Origin: Phoronis australis
Taxonomy: Eukaryota > Phoronida > Phoronidae
DNA: 64,000 bases
Assembly (NCBI GenBank): GCA_002633005.1
Contig: NMRA01000315.1
Span: 34,855-98,854 of the forward strand
Direction of reading: 5' to 3'
Part shown: positions 1 to 12,100 of the stretch, one piece after another
Numbering within the stretch: position 1 is the stretch's first letter
How the letters are laid out: every line of letters starts with the position of its first letter
Position numbers and translations under genes: made by a program
Notes under the pieces: generated by a model
The model's database searches: none
What the model was told of the DNA's origin: nothing
The model's input: the letters and a program-made list of their open reading frames with translations, nothing else

Positions 1-1192
1 GACAAGCAATGTTCAGTTCCTAATCTTCCAATAACAGAAAGGAACACTATTTACAGGCCTCATCTGGTGAATATCCAGTTTCTCATTAGTGAAGGTTTCT
101 TCATGGAAATCTTATTATGTTGAAAACATTATCTTATATTTTTGTATGTTGCCATGAAAATCAGTAGTCCAATTTTATTTATATCTCTACACAAATGTGT
201 ACTAAACTTTCTTCTCTTAGGATGTGACTTATAGAAATGGCTAGTAGTGCAATGTCTCCGGTTTAACAGTGAAGATGAAAACTTCACTCTGTGAGTTCAT
301 CCTCAACCGAGATCCACTATTCTCCTCAGTAAGGTAGAGTTGTAAATTATTTGATCACTCTCATTCATTCATTGATCTTTGAATCTGTCTTGTATTAATT
401 TTTTATAATTAAATTTTGTTTGTAATTTGTCCTTTTCCCCACAGCAGAATTCAATCTAAATCACACGCAGGAAACCCATTGTTTTTGTTGTTATCCCTAC
501 TAGGATTAGAATCTTACGATATTTTGCAGTGTTGTAACACTGATAATCAAGACCCGCATCTGGTTTATTCTCTTCCTTTGTGTAAAAATGACAGAATTTG
601 CTTTCAAACATGATCTGTCAGTTATTTTGCTATCAAACACTGTCAGTCATTGTATTTGCTCAATTAAAGTGAATGCAGATACTGGAAGCAGGCCTATCGC
701 TGGGTCGTTTATGTTTCTTTGACTTTTAAGGGCCAGGGGAACACTATAATTTTAACTACTTTTTCTGTTAAAATGTTGAGTACATCTCTATTACATAGAT
801 ACTGCAAATTTCTAGTAAGTTAGTCGCTAAAAACATTGGGTTTCCACTTAATAGCTGTTTTTTTCAAAATTAAAGCATATTACAGATTAATTGAGGCACA
901 TTTTACTGCTCCGTTCTCCGGCTCGAAACATGGGTGTTTGGAGATAGTAACGCAAAAAAAGATCAAAATCAGTGAAAAACACTGATAGCAGTGAGTAATA
1001 ACAATGGATCTTTATTTATGCAATGACAATAAACAGATGTTTGTTTACACTCAGTTACAACGTGGCATGATCAACCATGAAAGTTGTGTTTTATTTGTAT
1101 ACAAATAGTTAAATGGTTACAGTCGAAATATCTTCTAGGTAATGGATACATACATGTAATACAAGGGTGCATTCGGTAGACTCAAGAGACAT
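1..1192. other. Non-genic stretch at the left edge
   Basis: I see no conserved coding sequence here. Reading frames are short (65 codons or fewer) and have no recognisable domains. The segment lies downstream of NELFA on its strand. TTTATT at about 1011 and 1091 reads AATAAA on the minus strand and could be a distant NELFA poly(A) signal, which would imply a 3' UTR of about 2 kb. That is only a possibility. Confidence 0.4.
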
Positions 1193-1305
1193 TACCCAGC
1201 ATGCACTAGCACTGGGAAATCTTTACGAATGAAGCGGAGACCGTGAATTCTATCCCATGTTTCAACATTCCAAATGCCCTGTCCAATCATTTCAGTGGCG
1301 GCCAT
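1193..1305 (-). other. Weak candidate first coding exon (minus strand)
   Basis: On the minus strand an ATG at 1305-1303 sits in a strong start context (CAAAATGGCCGCC). It opens a short reading frame beginning MAATEMIGQGIWNVETWDR that stops after 37 codons at 1193. A possible donor, G followed by GTAATG, lies at about 1196/1195, so this could be a first exon that continues to the left of the window. I do not recognise the peptide and found no downstream exon. The same CAAAATGGCCGCC core resembles a YY1 binding site, so it could equally be a promoter element or chance. Confidence 0.18.
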
Positions 1306-3003
1306 TTTGCTAGATTACACTAGGAGAAAAGTGAGTTCTTGGGTTTACTTACGAAACACTCTCCTTTCACTTCGGTGCATGATCTCACCTTTTCTCAAGT
1401 TTCTCGCATCTACACAACACTTCCCAGATGGTCTTAGTAACTCTTTCACTTTATAACTGGGCAGCCACAATGGAGAATGAGAAAATTTCATTGAAGACAA
1501 CACTCCTGCTTAGTCGTGGACCAAAGCTTGACCTGGGCAATAATGTGAACTAAAATAAAATATTAAATATACGGTGTTGAAGTCTTAAAGGGACACTATT
1601 GGTGAAAAGTGATTCTCTGAGATCGGTCTCAGCTGGTAATCTAAGTTGCAACCTCGGCAGTCTCTGTGGATGAGCAGTAGGCTACATACTCCATGAAAAT
1701 GATACAACTGCCTTAAATAACTTAGTGACAATAATAATGACGAATAATATATTACATTCTCCCTTGTAAGCATAGACACCCTTATAAACGAGCCCAGCTG
1801 TTTAAAGACTTAGTAAAGTAAACATGTTGGCCTTTTCGAGTGTTCCCTCAGTTTTTGAGAAATACTGTGTACTTTGGGATCTAAATGTGGAAAAATTGAG
1901 GATTACATTAATCTTCTCACAGAATAGATGTATGACGATGTATTGAGTAATTGATGAAAACATGAATTACAATACTGCCATTAATGTTGGCCAATTACAT
2001 AGCTTAGTTTTAGAACGACATGTACAATGGTTCTCCGAGGACGTTTTCAGTAACAAAGAAACACTGACTTGTATTTACTTTGTATTTTAACCCCCAAGAA
2101 CAATTCAGCGATTACAACCTTACTCAGACCAATCACTACAATAACCTATGAATGTAAAGCTTGCCATCACCACCAGGTGGCGTATGTGACCAACAAGCCC
2201 TGAAAAAAGAGGCTCCAACAAGGACAGAAACCTGTTCAGTAGAAACTTTGGTTTGATTGAATGGAGTGTTGAGTGACTTAACAATACATACTAATGCTGG
2301 TCACTACAAAGGTGACATGGATCTGCCGGTCTTAGTACACAGTACATCAGTGTATTCTGGTCCAAGATCTAGTCATTCGTGTGCAGCCAAGTGTTCACCG
2401 AAACCTGTTGTCCTTTATGATCACTAGGGCGTTTCTTCATTAAGCACAGAGCATCGCACACAGCATTGCGTCTTTGAATCCCTTAAAAGGCATTATGTAG
2501 ACCCGACTCAGCACTGTCTTTAAGATCTTTACCACAACTAAATCAAAATGTTTTGTGAACTACACCATGTCATGCCAAGTTTGCATCAAGTTTAAGAATT
2601 CCCTTCAAAACCTGCACAATTGAAATGTCTCATAATGGCACTGTGGTAAGACGGCTCTGATGGCAGTCGCACAAAGTTGACCCCAATCAATTACACTTAG
2701 TTATATGTAGGCATTAAAAATAAAATCCGTATTCTAAATACCTAATCCAATATACTTCTAATACCCACGATCTGCCACACTTGATTTAACACCCACTATC
2801 TTGTCTTCTGAGTTACTTTTAAATTTGAATGCCTTGGATGTTCACCTCGATGGATGGAGTAGCTTCACAACTTTAGTAAAATAGTTGATGTTAACATCTC
2901 CAGGTATCCTTGGTAATCTGTATCCAAATTTTGTGAATTGAAACACTAGTGATGGTCAGTCCTACAGTGTGTGAATACACTTAGCGAATGACACCAGACT
3001 GTC
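1306..3003. other. NELFA 3' flank / possible 3' UTR
   Basis: This stretch follows the NELFA stop codon on the minus strand. It contains no reading frame I would call a gene and no obvious tandem repeat. Part of it is probably NELFA 3' UTR. I found no convincing AATAAA on the minus strand close to the stop codon, so the cleavage site is unassigned. Confidence 0.4.
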
Positions 3004-3185
3004 TCATAAATGTGTGCCCATCTCTCGTAATTTCTTTATTCGCTTCCACGTTCCCGTGGTATAGTTCATTTGAAAGAACGTGTCGGCCATCATTTCCCGG
3101 AATGAACCGTCCAATTGTGTCACTTTTTCTACTTGCTCATTCAGCCGTATGTTAACGATATCACCCTGTTGTGGGCAAGGATTGT
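3004..3185 (-). CDS. NELFA: NELFA exon 12 (residues 431-490) with stop
   Basis: Acceptor CGTTATTTCAG. It encodes DNPCPQQGDIVNIRLNE and DTFFQMNYTTGTWKRIKK, matching human ENPCQEQGDVIQIKLSE and DTVFEMNYATGQWTRFKK. The stop is TGA at 3006-3004. Confidence 0.96.
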
Positions 3186-6100
3186 CTGAAATAACGACAA
3201 ACAAAAGTTGAAGCATAGCTAGTCTTGAGAATGACTATCAATTTAAAAGTGCATGCTGTAGTTTTCAAAAAAAATGTACATTGTCCAATTTTGATAATAG
3301 TTGAAATGCTTGAAAATTTGTATTGCATTGGGGACTCAAAATCATGTATGCCTTTGGAAATTTATCGAGAAAAAGTTACATTTCATTGCTACAGAATAAA
3401 AAGGACTGGTAATGAAGTATATCAAATCGACAGAACTTAACATAGTTTTGTTGAAGTGTGTCTAGATTATTTTCAAAGCTACACTAAAATCTATACACAA
3501 ACAGCAATAGCACCTTTACAATCAACAAAGAGAAAAAGGAAAAAACTTTTAAAAACGAGCCGCAAGACTTCTTGTACCCCTACCACTTCATTCTGATGTT
3601 AGATTTCTCAATCTTTGAAGTCGTGTCAGAGTTCGTCAAAACAGAAAAGAAATAAACTTGACGACATATTTTCCTGTTCACAACTCACAAAGTTCCTCAG
3701 GCAAAAGTTCCTACATGACCAAATAACCTGTGAACACAAAGTCAACATATGAAAAAAACACACACACTGAATAACCAACTGTAACCGTACCTCTTGAACC
3801 TGCCATGAAACCCAATATGAGTGCCTTCTCTGGTCGGGTGACTTTATTTGAGTTCCTAAACATATCCTGGGCTTCTAACATTTGTTCTCTCTGTGGAAAC
3901 AACAGCATGGTTACTGATAGTTCAACGCTTCCACATCCAAATCACAAAACAAGTTCAACTAACTGGCGGATACATAATATTGAAAAGCTCTTCATATACA
4001 GTCAATGAGCTACACAGCAGTTAATGTTTTCAGTTATGGGCTCTATAGCCTTAGTCAACTAATGATGTGGGTGGGTGGGTCACCCGTCCAACCCATTCAC
4101 ATCATTAGTTTGTCAAAGACTGTAGAACTCGTAGCTGAAAACAATAACGGGTACGAAACTCATTGACTGTGTAGGAATAACTTTTCAATATATAAGTTCA
4201 ACACTTCACTTACCTTTTTACAGATAACGAGAGACATCATGTACACACAGGGATCCCAGAAGTCCCTGCTCACAGGATGCTCATGCATCGAATTTTATCC
4301 GTTAAGTCAAGTGCACATCAATGCTGCATTGTAGAATATAACGTTGAGTTACACAGTAAAAACTGTCATGCTTTAAAGGGCATTTGGATGCTACTAACGA
4401 AAGTATAGCAGGAACTAAATGGTAAAACTATTTTAACATATCTTTTATAAACCAAGCTTCAGATGTTCAACAGATGCAGAACAAAATTCTCACCGTGAGA
4501 GATAAACCTTTTTTTGGGGGGTTTTGTTGAGGCGTTGTTTGAGATTGCGGGTTGGCTTCTGTGCTTTGAATCCTTTGCTGTGATTGGTCCACTGGTTGAG
4601 GTGGGATGGGTTGTAACCTTGGTTGTGACTGGCCCAGTTGTTGCTGTAACTGCTGTTGTAAGTTTTCTCTGGCTTGCTGAGTGGCCGAGGAGACTATAGA
4701 TGCTATTTTGGGAGAAAAAGTAAAGAGGTCAGACAAGGCAGTAAAGGCTCTCCACCATGAACCTGATTGTAACAATCAGCCACTGTACACACCATGAACA
4801 TGCTAGAGTTATGTCACCATTAGGGCAACCTACCATACTCGTCCAGGTTACTGCCCACGGCGCTTAAATCAATTCTGGCGGTAAGCCGAGCATGGGCGGT
4901 AACCAGGACAGGTACGGAAAGTAATGGTGTACCAGCCTGCATGAAGACGGCCTCATCTTAGCAGAATCAGGAGAAGGGGATAATGGATAAAATGTCAATT
5001 CTATCCAAAACGACCAGAAACGGACATTACAGTACACACTAAAATCGGCCAAAACAGTGTGAATTCACAGTTGCGATCGCTGAACGTAGGCAGAATTCCC
5101 CGCGAAGTGCAAGCAGGTAATTCGCTGTCCTGACTGTAAAGTAACTGGAATGGCAAGTCATAACAGTGATTGCCTACCATAATGTGGAAATGGAATTCTG
5201 TCCTATTACTTCTGAGGTGCGTGTGTGGCACAGGCACAGGCACAGAAAACTTATTTTTGATGTCCATGTATTATACCACAGCCACAAAAAACTAATTCGC
5301 CAGTAGTCAGCACAGCCTGTTGAAGTCATCATGTAGTCCAATCTGTCATCAATACATGCAGACTCAAAATGACTGTACACTACATTCTAGATACAGTTGA
5401 GAACGATCAATATGAAGGTTTACAAGCTCACAGACAGTATCTCCTGCACTTACTGGGGAGGGTAGCTGATCCTCCGATGCTTGGATTTGGTAAGCGATTT
5501 ACAGTGGCAGGGAGATAGCTTGGACCAGACTGAAACACAAAATGGATTAAACAAATCTTTTACTAGTTTTTTAACCAAACAATCACAAAGAATTTTAACA
5601 TTTAAACAAGGTAAACATTCGTAAGGAAAATTGTTTGCTGCGAGTGATTCAAGGATAATACCTGTTATGTTGAAATCCAAACATCAAGAAAGTAATAGAT
5701 TTTCAGTTGCTTAATATCATTTTTACAAGATGAGTGAACATGACAAAAAGATTCAATTAACTTCTAGGTCACTATTTTCAGAAATAGTGAATTTCACCAA
5801 AACCCTACCAATTTTAGACTAAGGAAAGCATAAAATTGTAAAGGAAATCAAGAAAACTATAGAATTAGCCATAACTTTTTATTCCAAAACTTTCCCCTCT
5901 CATCGTTTATTAACACTCCAGTACTGTGATACTAACTTGCGTATTAATATTTCCAAATTAGGATATACAACTTTGCTTTCATTAACTGCGATGCAGTCCC
6001 AAACTGTATTTGCTACATTGTAGAAATCCTGGCAGTAGCCGGATATAACATGCCCAAATCTTGAGAACCAGTTTTATGCCTGTTATTCGGTGGAGAAAAC

Positions 6101-9100
6101 TTGTTCTCGAAATTCGAGCCCCTTATATCTGACCAATACCAAAATTCCTACACAATGAGAGATTCAACAAGAAGTTCCAAATATTTTCCACTATGTCAGA
6201 ACATGATAAACAACTTGTAAAAGTTAAACTGTTGAAAAATAGTATCAGGGCTTGGAATGCCCGATGACAAAAAACGCGGAAACTTTTACGGCCCAAAATG
6301 GCCATATCATGCGCGCTACCCAGCCTTGAAATGGTCGATGCGATGTGAACCTTTCACCGACAAAAATCGGGAGGACCAAAAAAAAAACGTTACCACCAAC
6401 AGTAGCATTAGTCTGCGCCGTTTTAGCTCGTCCGTCCACTCCCAACCCACACATTTTTGGCTGCAGAGCCGTAGTATTTGTCGCCGCGGTTTACAATAAC
6501 ACGAGACGCCATTGAAAATCCCACCACGCTATCCCAGATGCCCCGGCAATGTTGACAGTTTACGTTCCTCCGAAACATGAAGAGCAACTTCCGCTTTTCG
6601 AGGTGAACGTCGTCTGCAACGCCGCGGTAAGAAAGGAATTTGCCGGGGAAATTTTATATCAAATCCGATTTTTTACGCGGAAATATAATAAAATGCGCGG
6701 ACAGAACATTTGAAAAAAGCGGAAATCCGCGTTTCCGCGGAAAATTCCAAGCCCTGTAGTATAGACGTAGAATATAATTTAGAAATCATGCCAGATGTCT
6801 TTTTGGACAACATCCTTGCAACTATTTATAAATGGGATCCACAAAAATATTGACAACGTAAATTTTTCTTCTCTTATCAATACTTACAGAAAAAACTCTT
6901 CTATTTGGGACAAATATAATTGCTAAATTCACCTTATACTTTCTATTTTTCAGAGACTTACCATATTGTTGCAAATGTTCAAAATTTTACCAAATGTTAA
7001 TTGGTAATAGCTATGGCATACAAACCATGCTAAAAGCAAAGTAAATTTACCTGAAGTTATTTTTGTTGAGAAGTTTGGCGAAATGAAATTTCACTGGTCC
7101 AACATATTGTATACCAAACTGAAGAACTTTAACTGTACTGCATTTACGTAAGGTTTGTCACAGACAAGAAATGATAAAATTTTGTTAAACATAATACCGA
7201 AGGCATCAAGCCAGCCGCATAGTCTGGTGTGGTAGCTGCAGCCTCTTTCTCCTTCTTCTGTTGTTCTGCAGCATCAGCTTCTAAAGAGGAAGAAAAACAA
7301 GTAAATAATAAACATCGTCATAATAATAATCAATAGAAACTTCATTTCATGAGGATAAAATGCAAATCATGATAGTCCAGAGCTTGTTAAAAGTGTTGTC
7401 AAATGAACACTAGTTAAACACAGCAGGTGTGCTGATAAGACAACTACTTAACCAGAGAATTATGTGTGCACATGCTTATACTGACAATTATGTATGTACA
7501 CGCTAAACCTGACAATTATGTGTGCACATGCATATCCTGTGAATTATGTGCACATGCTTACCCTGCTGTTTTCTCCTCCTTTTTGCTTCTTTGGCACCAA
7601 GAGGCATTTCAGTGATATCTAAAAACTAAAAATTCACGGCAAAGGTAAAATCAGGTTAACTTGTTATTAATGTGAAATGAGAGACTACATTAAATATGCA
7701 AAAGCTTGTCAGAACTACACAAATACAATTTCCACAGGAGAATACTTTCATGTTAAGCTGTCCTTTGAAACTTCAACAGCTACCGAAATGCAGCATAAAA
7801 GACTGACTCGTCTACAATTTAATGTCAAAAAAATTTCACCAGATCAAACTTCACAGAAACACAGTAACAGCAGAAGAAAAGCTACAATTAGAGTGATTAA
7901 AAGTTACAGAGAGCTTAACATTTATCAAACTTGGCCTCAATACCAAAACGGCTAGCGCAAACAACAGCTTATCAGACAATTTTTGTTAAGACCCTAATGA
8001 ATGCAACACCATCTTTGAAAACCATTGTTTTGGTTCAGACTTTGGGATGGAACCCTTTACTTTGTGTTTTTATACTTTAAGTTACCGTTCCTGAATACAA
8101 TGAAATAACTCTGACCTAAACGGAGTTGATTGACTGCTTCATACACACTGCTGATAATTTAATGTGTTCAATTTTAAAGTTGGTGATTTTGGCTTGACCT
8201 AATTCACACTGTGCAGGTCTCTTACATGTAAAGATGACCTCTAAGTCAACAGTTACAAAAATGTTGATCAAATCAACACAGTGGAATCAACAGTCATACT
8301 TCTGCCACATAGCATCCCTAGGTTTCATGTTTGTGCACATAAATCTTCATTCACTCTCGCTCAGGTATCAGCCTGCCTCACAAACGGCATCCTGGCATTC
8401 CACAGGCAACATTCGTTTACAATGAACAAAATTCGTTTCCTACGAAGCTATATTCTTTCATGTACTTATAATTTCTTACAATACCCACAAAATAGTGACA
8501 AAAGAACAGTTTGTAGGGAAAAAATTATGTAGTATGGATTGAAATACAGGCCATGAGATAAGACTGTCTGAGTGTTCATGACAAATAATACTCCATTGGT
8601 GAGAATACCAGTGGGGTTCAAACGGAAGGAGCTCCAGCTAATTTAAATGTTTGAACAGCAGACATTCACTCACTTTTATTCCACCCTCCTTTCTACCAGG
8701 AGCTGCTCTCTGCATTGAACTGTTCATACGGCCCAACGACGGGTTTGGTGAACGCAGGAAGCCACTGCTACTACCAGACCTATTGAGGCTCCTAAAGGGG
8801 GCTACAATGAAATGATCAAATGAACTCTACAGTCAGAGAGTTACAAAATATGACGGGGCGTGAATCAAGCACGGGGACAGATCGAATGTGTGCATCATTG
8901 TTAGTACATATTTTTTTAAACTTCACTATTACAGAAAAAGACATGAGGTGAAAGGGGTGACCTAGAAGAGTGTTGTCACTCAGAGTTATTTGCTCAAAAA
9001 GTGTTTCACCAATGATGAGATTAAGCACCTTTATGCTAGAACAGGATAAAGTAACTCAATTACTGTCGGCAACAAGTAGGGGGCATTTCAGTATTTGCAC

Positions 9101-12100
9101 ATGAACAGTTGCAATGCTTGTTTCCTCAGTTAATTTCGCACACCCGTCAGCTATCAAGTATAAAATCTGTATATTCAGTTTATTTAGCACACCCTGAATA
9201 TTCAGAAATATTTCTAATTTGTTTTGTGCAAAATATGTGGACAATTACCAAACTTGGGCTCTGGTACCCGTGGTAGATGAACATGCATCAACCGCGGGTA
9301 CCAGAAATGGGTTACGTAGTTTCAAATTGTGACTGGCTTATACTTTTGTTTACAGCAACCTCTAATGCTCAATATATGAGACAAATTAATCTATAAATAC
9401 GTTCAACAGTTATTTACAGAAAATGTGCAACTTAGAACATGGGAACTTTTTAAACAAAATTTTTTAATACTTTATTTAGTCACTGATGAAAAAAGTAAAT
9501 TGCCAGGGGAAAGTACTCATGAAATGTTCTACAGCTAATTGTCCACTGACTTTATGTAGGCACATAAAAATGTATTTTGAAAATCATACTGCATTGTATC
9601 CTCAGACGTGAATGAAAATGCTGTCCACCCGCCAATGTATTGCTATTGTTCTATCACGCCACCACTATATCAGAAAATGGATATGAACTTGGACCAGGGG
9701 GGCAGTACGTAACTTTGGAAAATGTCAAGGGCAACGAGATTATCACAATTTTAGGAAAATCACAAAAACATGTTGGTTTTCCCTGAAAAAATCCTCAGAC
9801 AGATATGTGCAATGGTCGCTAAGTCCAGAAAAGGGCTGAGATAATGTTACTTTTATGAAAAATGACAAATTCAAAACACGATGTTTTTCCCAGAAAGGAC
9901 CCTCAGACAGACATGGCAATGGCCCCGCCAGTCAAGTCAAGTGCTGTGCAAATACAGCTGTGTAGCCTACTTACACGCATCGTCCATCTTTTTGGCAAAA
10001 CTTCTCATTTTTACTGGAATACTGTTCATTGTCACTTTTCCTTTATTACTGGCTGCTTCTTGAGCTGGAACATTGAACACACAAAATAAAAATCATACAA
10101 CTCTAAATTAACACATCGGGATGTGTGATATATGAGTAAATTAAAATACATTTTGTGCTTTGCATCCACAAGTAAAATTGAAAAATTACCAGAAATATTC
10201 AGCTTCTCAGATATCATGGCCAAAGCCTTCATCAGGGTGATGTCAGTGGCACCTGGTGGCAAGACACAACACTGATGAAGGCTTCAGCCATAATGTCTGA
10301 GAAGCCAAAAATTTCTGGTAATTTTTTCAACTTCTGGGTGGATACAAAGCATGAAATATTTTTACTCACATCGTACAACATTAACAAGTGGCTGAAAAAA
10401 ATCCTTTTTATCAATAACCTTTAGTTTTTAGATTACAAATGCAATCACCCAACATATTTGCAAACCTACTGAGGCGAGGCCAATGAAAACAGCTCTTCGA
10501 TGATCGTATACAAATTACTGCTGCATTCCTAGATTAAAAGACTTGTTGGTGAGCATAAAGCAGGAGTTGAAATTTAAAAGCAGTGTTTCAATGCTTCTCT
10601 TTGAGCATAGTAAACACCAAAAGAATCTGGAACGGAATTCATCAAAACAGCTGATACAAGTCAAGATGGGAAAATGTTATTCTGTCCCAATTATTTCTGC
10701 CATGTATTGTATTTGTTAAATGCCTTTGAAGTGAAATTTACAGGCTAATCACTTATGTCTGTGAATAATTGGTCAAAGGAGTTAGAAATACTGTACAACA
10801 TTCAGCAATGGTGTGAATACAAAGTGACGGGTAAGTTGTCAAAAGTTTTAGGAACGGTATCATCAACATCTATTAATGGATTTTGGAGATACAGCAGTGG
10901 AAGTCGTCTGAGTTGCCAGCAATAACGGCACAAAATGCGCCCATGCACACAAACCCGCACCCACACACACACACTCATATATATCCTTGCCAGTGACTGT
11001 AAGTGTGTGCGGGTGCTTGGATGCTATTGAACACTACACTGACTTCTGCCAATTCTACCTTCCTCAACATCCAATCACAAGTTTGGAATGGCACACAGGC
11101 TACCCCAAAGATTGCATTAACATAGTTTGGATCTTAATAATAGTACAAATGCCCATCTAACCAATCTGCTTTCCTATAGGCAATTCACGACTTCAATACT
11201 CACACTTTTGTAACAACTCAGCCCTCAGTGCAGCTGACTTGGGTTTGCGCTTGAGAGCAAAATGTTTAATGGACGTCGGCTGATTGCCAGCAGTAGACTG
11301 CAAAGCCTTCAGGTTGAGATACAGACACTCCAGGGGTAACATGCGGGTATCTGTGGACTTCTTGACTGAAAGCAGGCCAGAAACAGACCTTCTCCACTTA
11401 AATTAAAGTACATGGGGCAATGAAATCTAGAACATGGGTCTGTTTCAGGAAAAAGTGACATAAGACTTAAAACAAAAATTTGGTGTTACGCTCCACTATT
11501 AATTTCTGGAAAATTAAAAGGGGACTGTAGTCAAAATAATGTTGCAGTTAATCGGTTCTAACATATAAATAAAACTCACATTTGCCTGAATTGCGTGCCA
11601 AACAAAAGCCAATTCGTATTCATGGTCAAAACACTAAATTCTGAAAGCGATCGCTGATTGGCTGATGTGTCAGTGACGTGAACGGCGGGGTATCGGCTGC
11701 TTTGCACATTCATTGCTTATGTCATATTTGAAGAGTTTACATCGTAATTTATCATTGTATCAANCTCAGCAAACAAAAAAAAAACATGGGAACATATCCA
11801 TAATTGTTTCTTATTGAAGACATTTGTGCAAATTACTTCCAGACAATTACGTGATAATGATTACACGACTAAACCTTTATTTGGCAATCGTAAAGTAGGA
11901 GCATAAAACCACATTCTGTCTTGAGTCTTAAGTCCCTTTTCATTAAACAGACACCTGTTCCTTGATGATACTAAGGTTAGACACTAGGATAATTTTTTGG
12001 TTACAGGAGTCAATCTCAACAGACATTGTGGTAATAATTACTTAAAGGGGTTCCGGATTTTGAGAACTAGTTTCCTCCACTGAATAACAGGCATCAAAAA

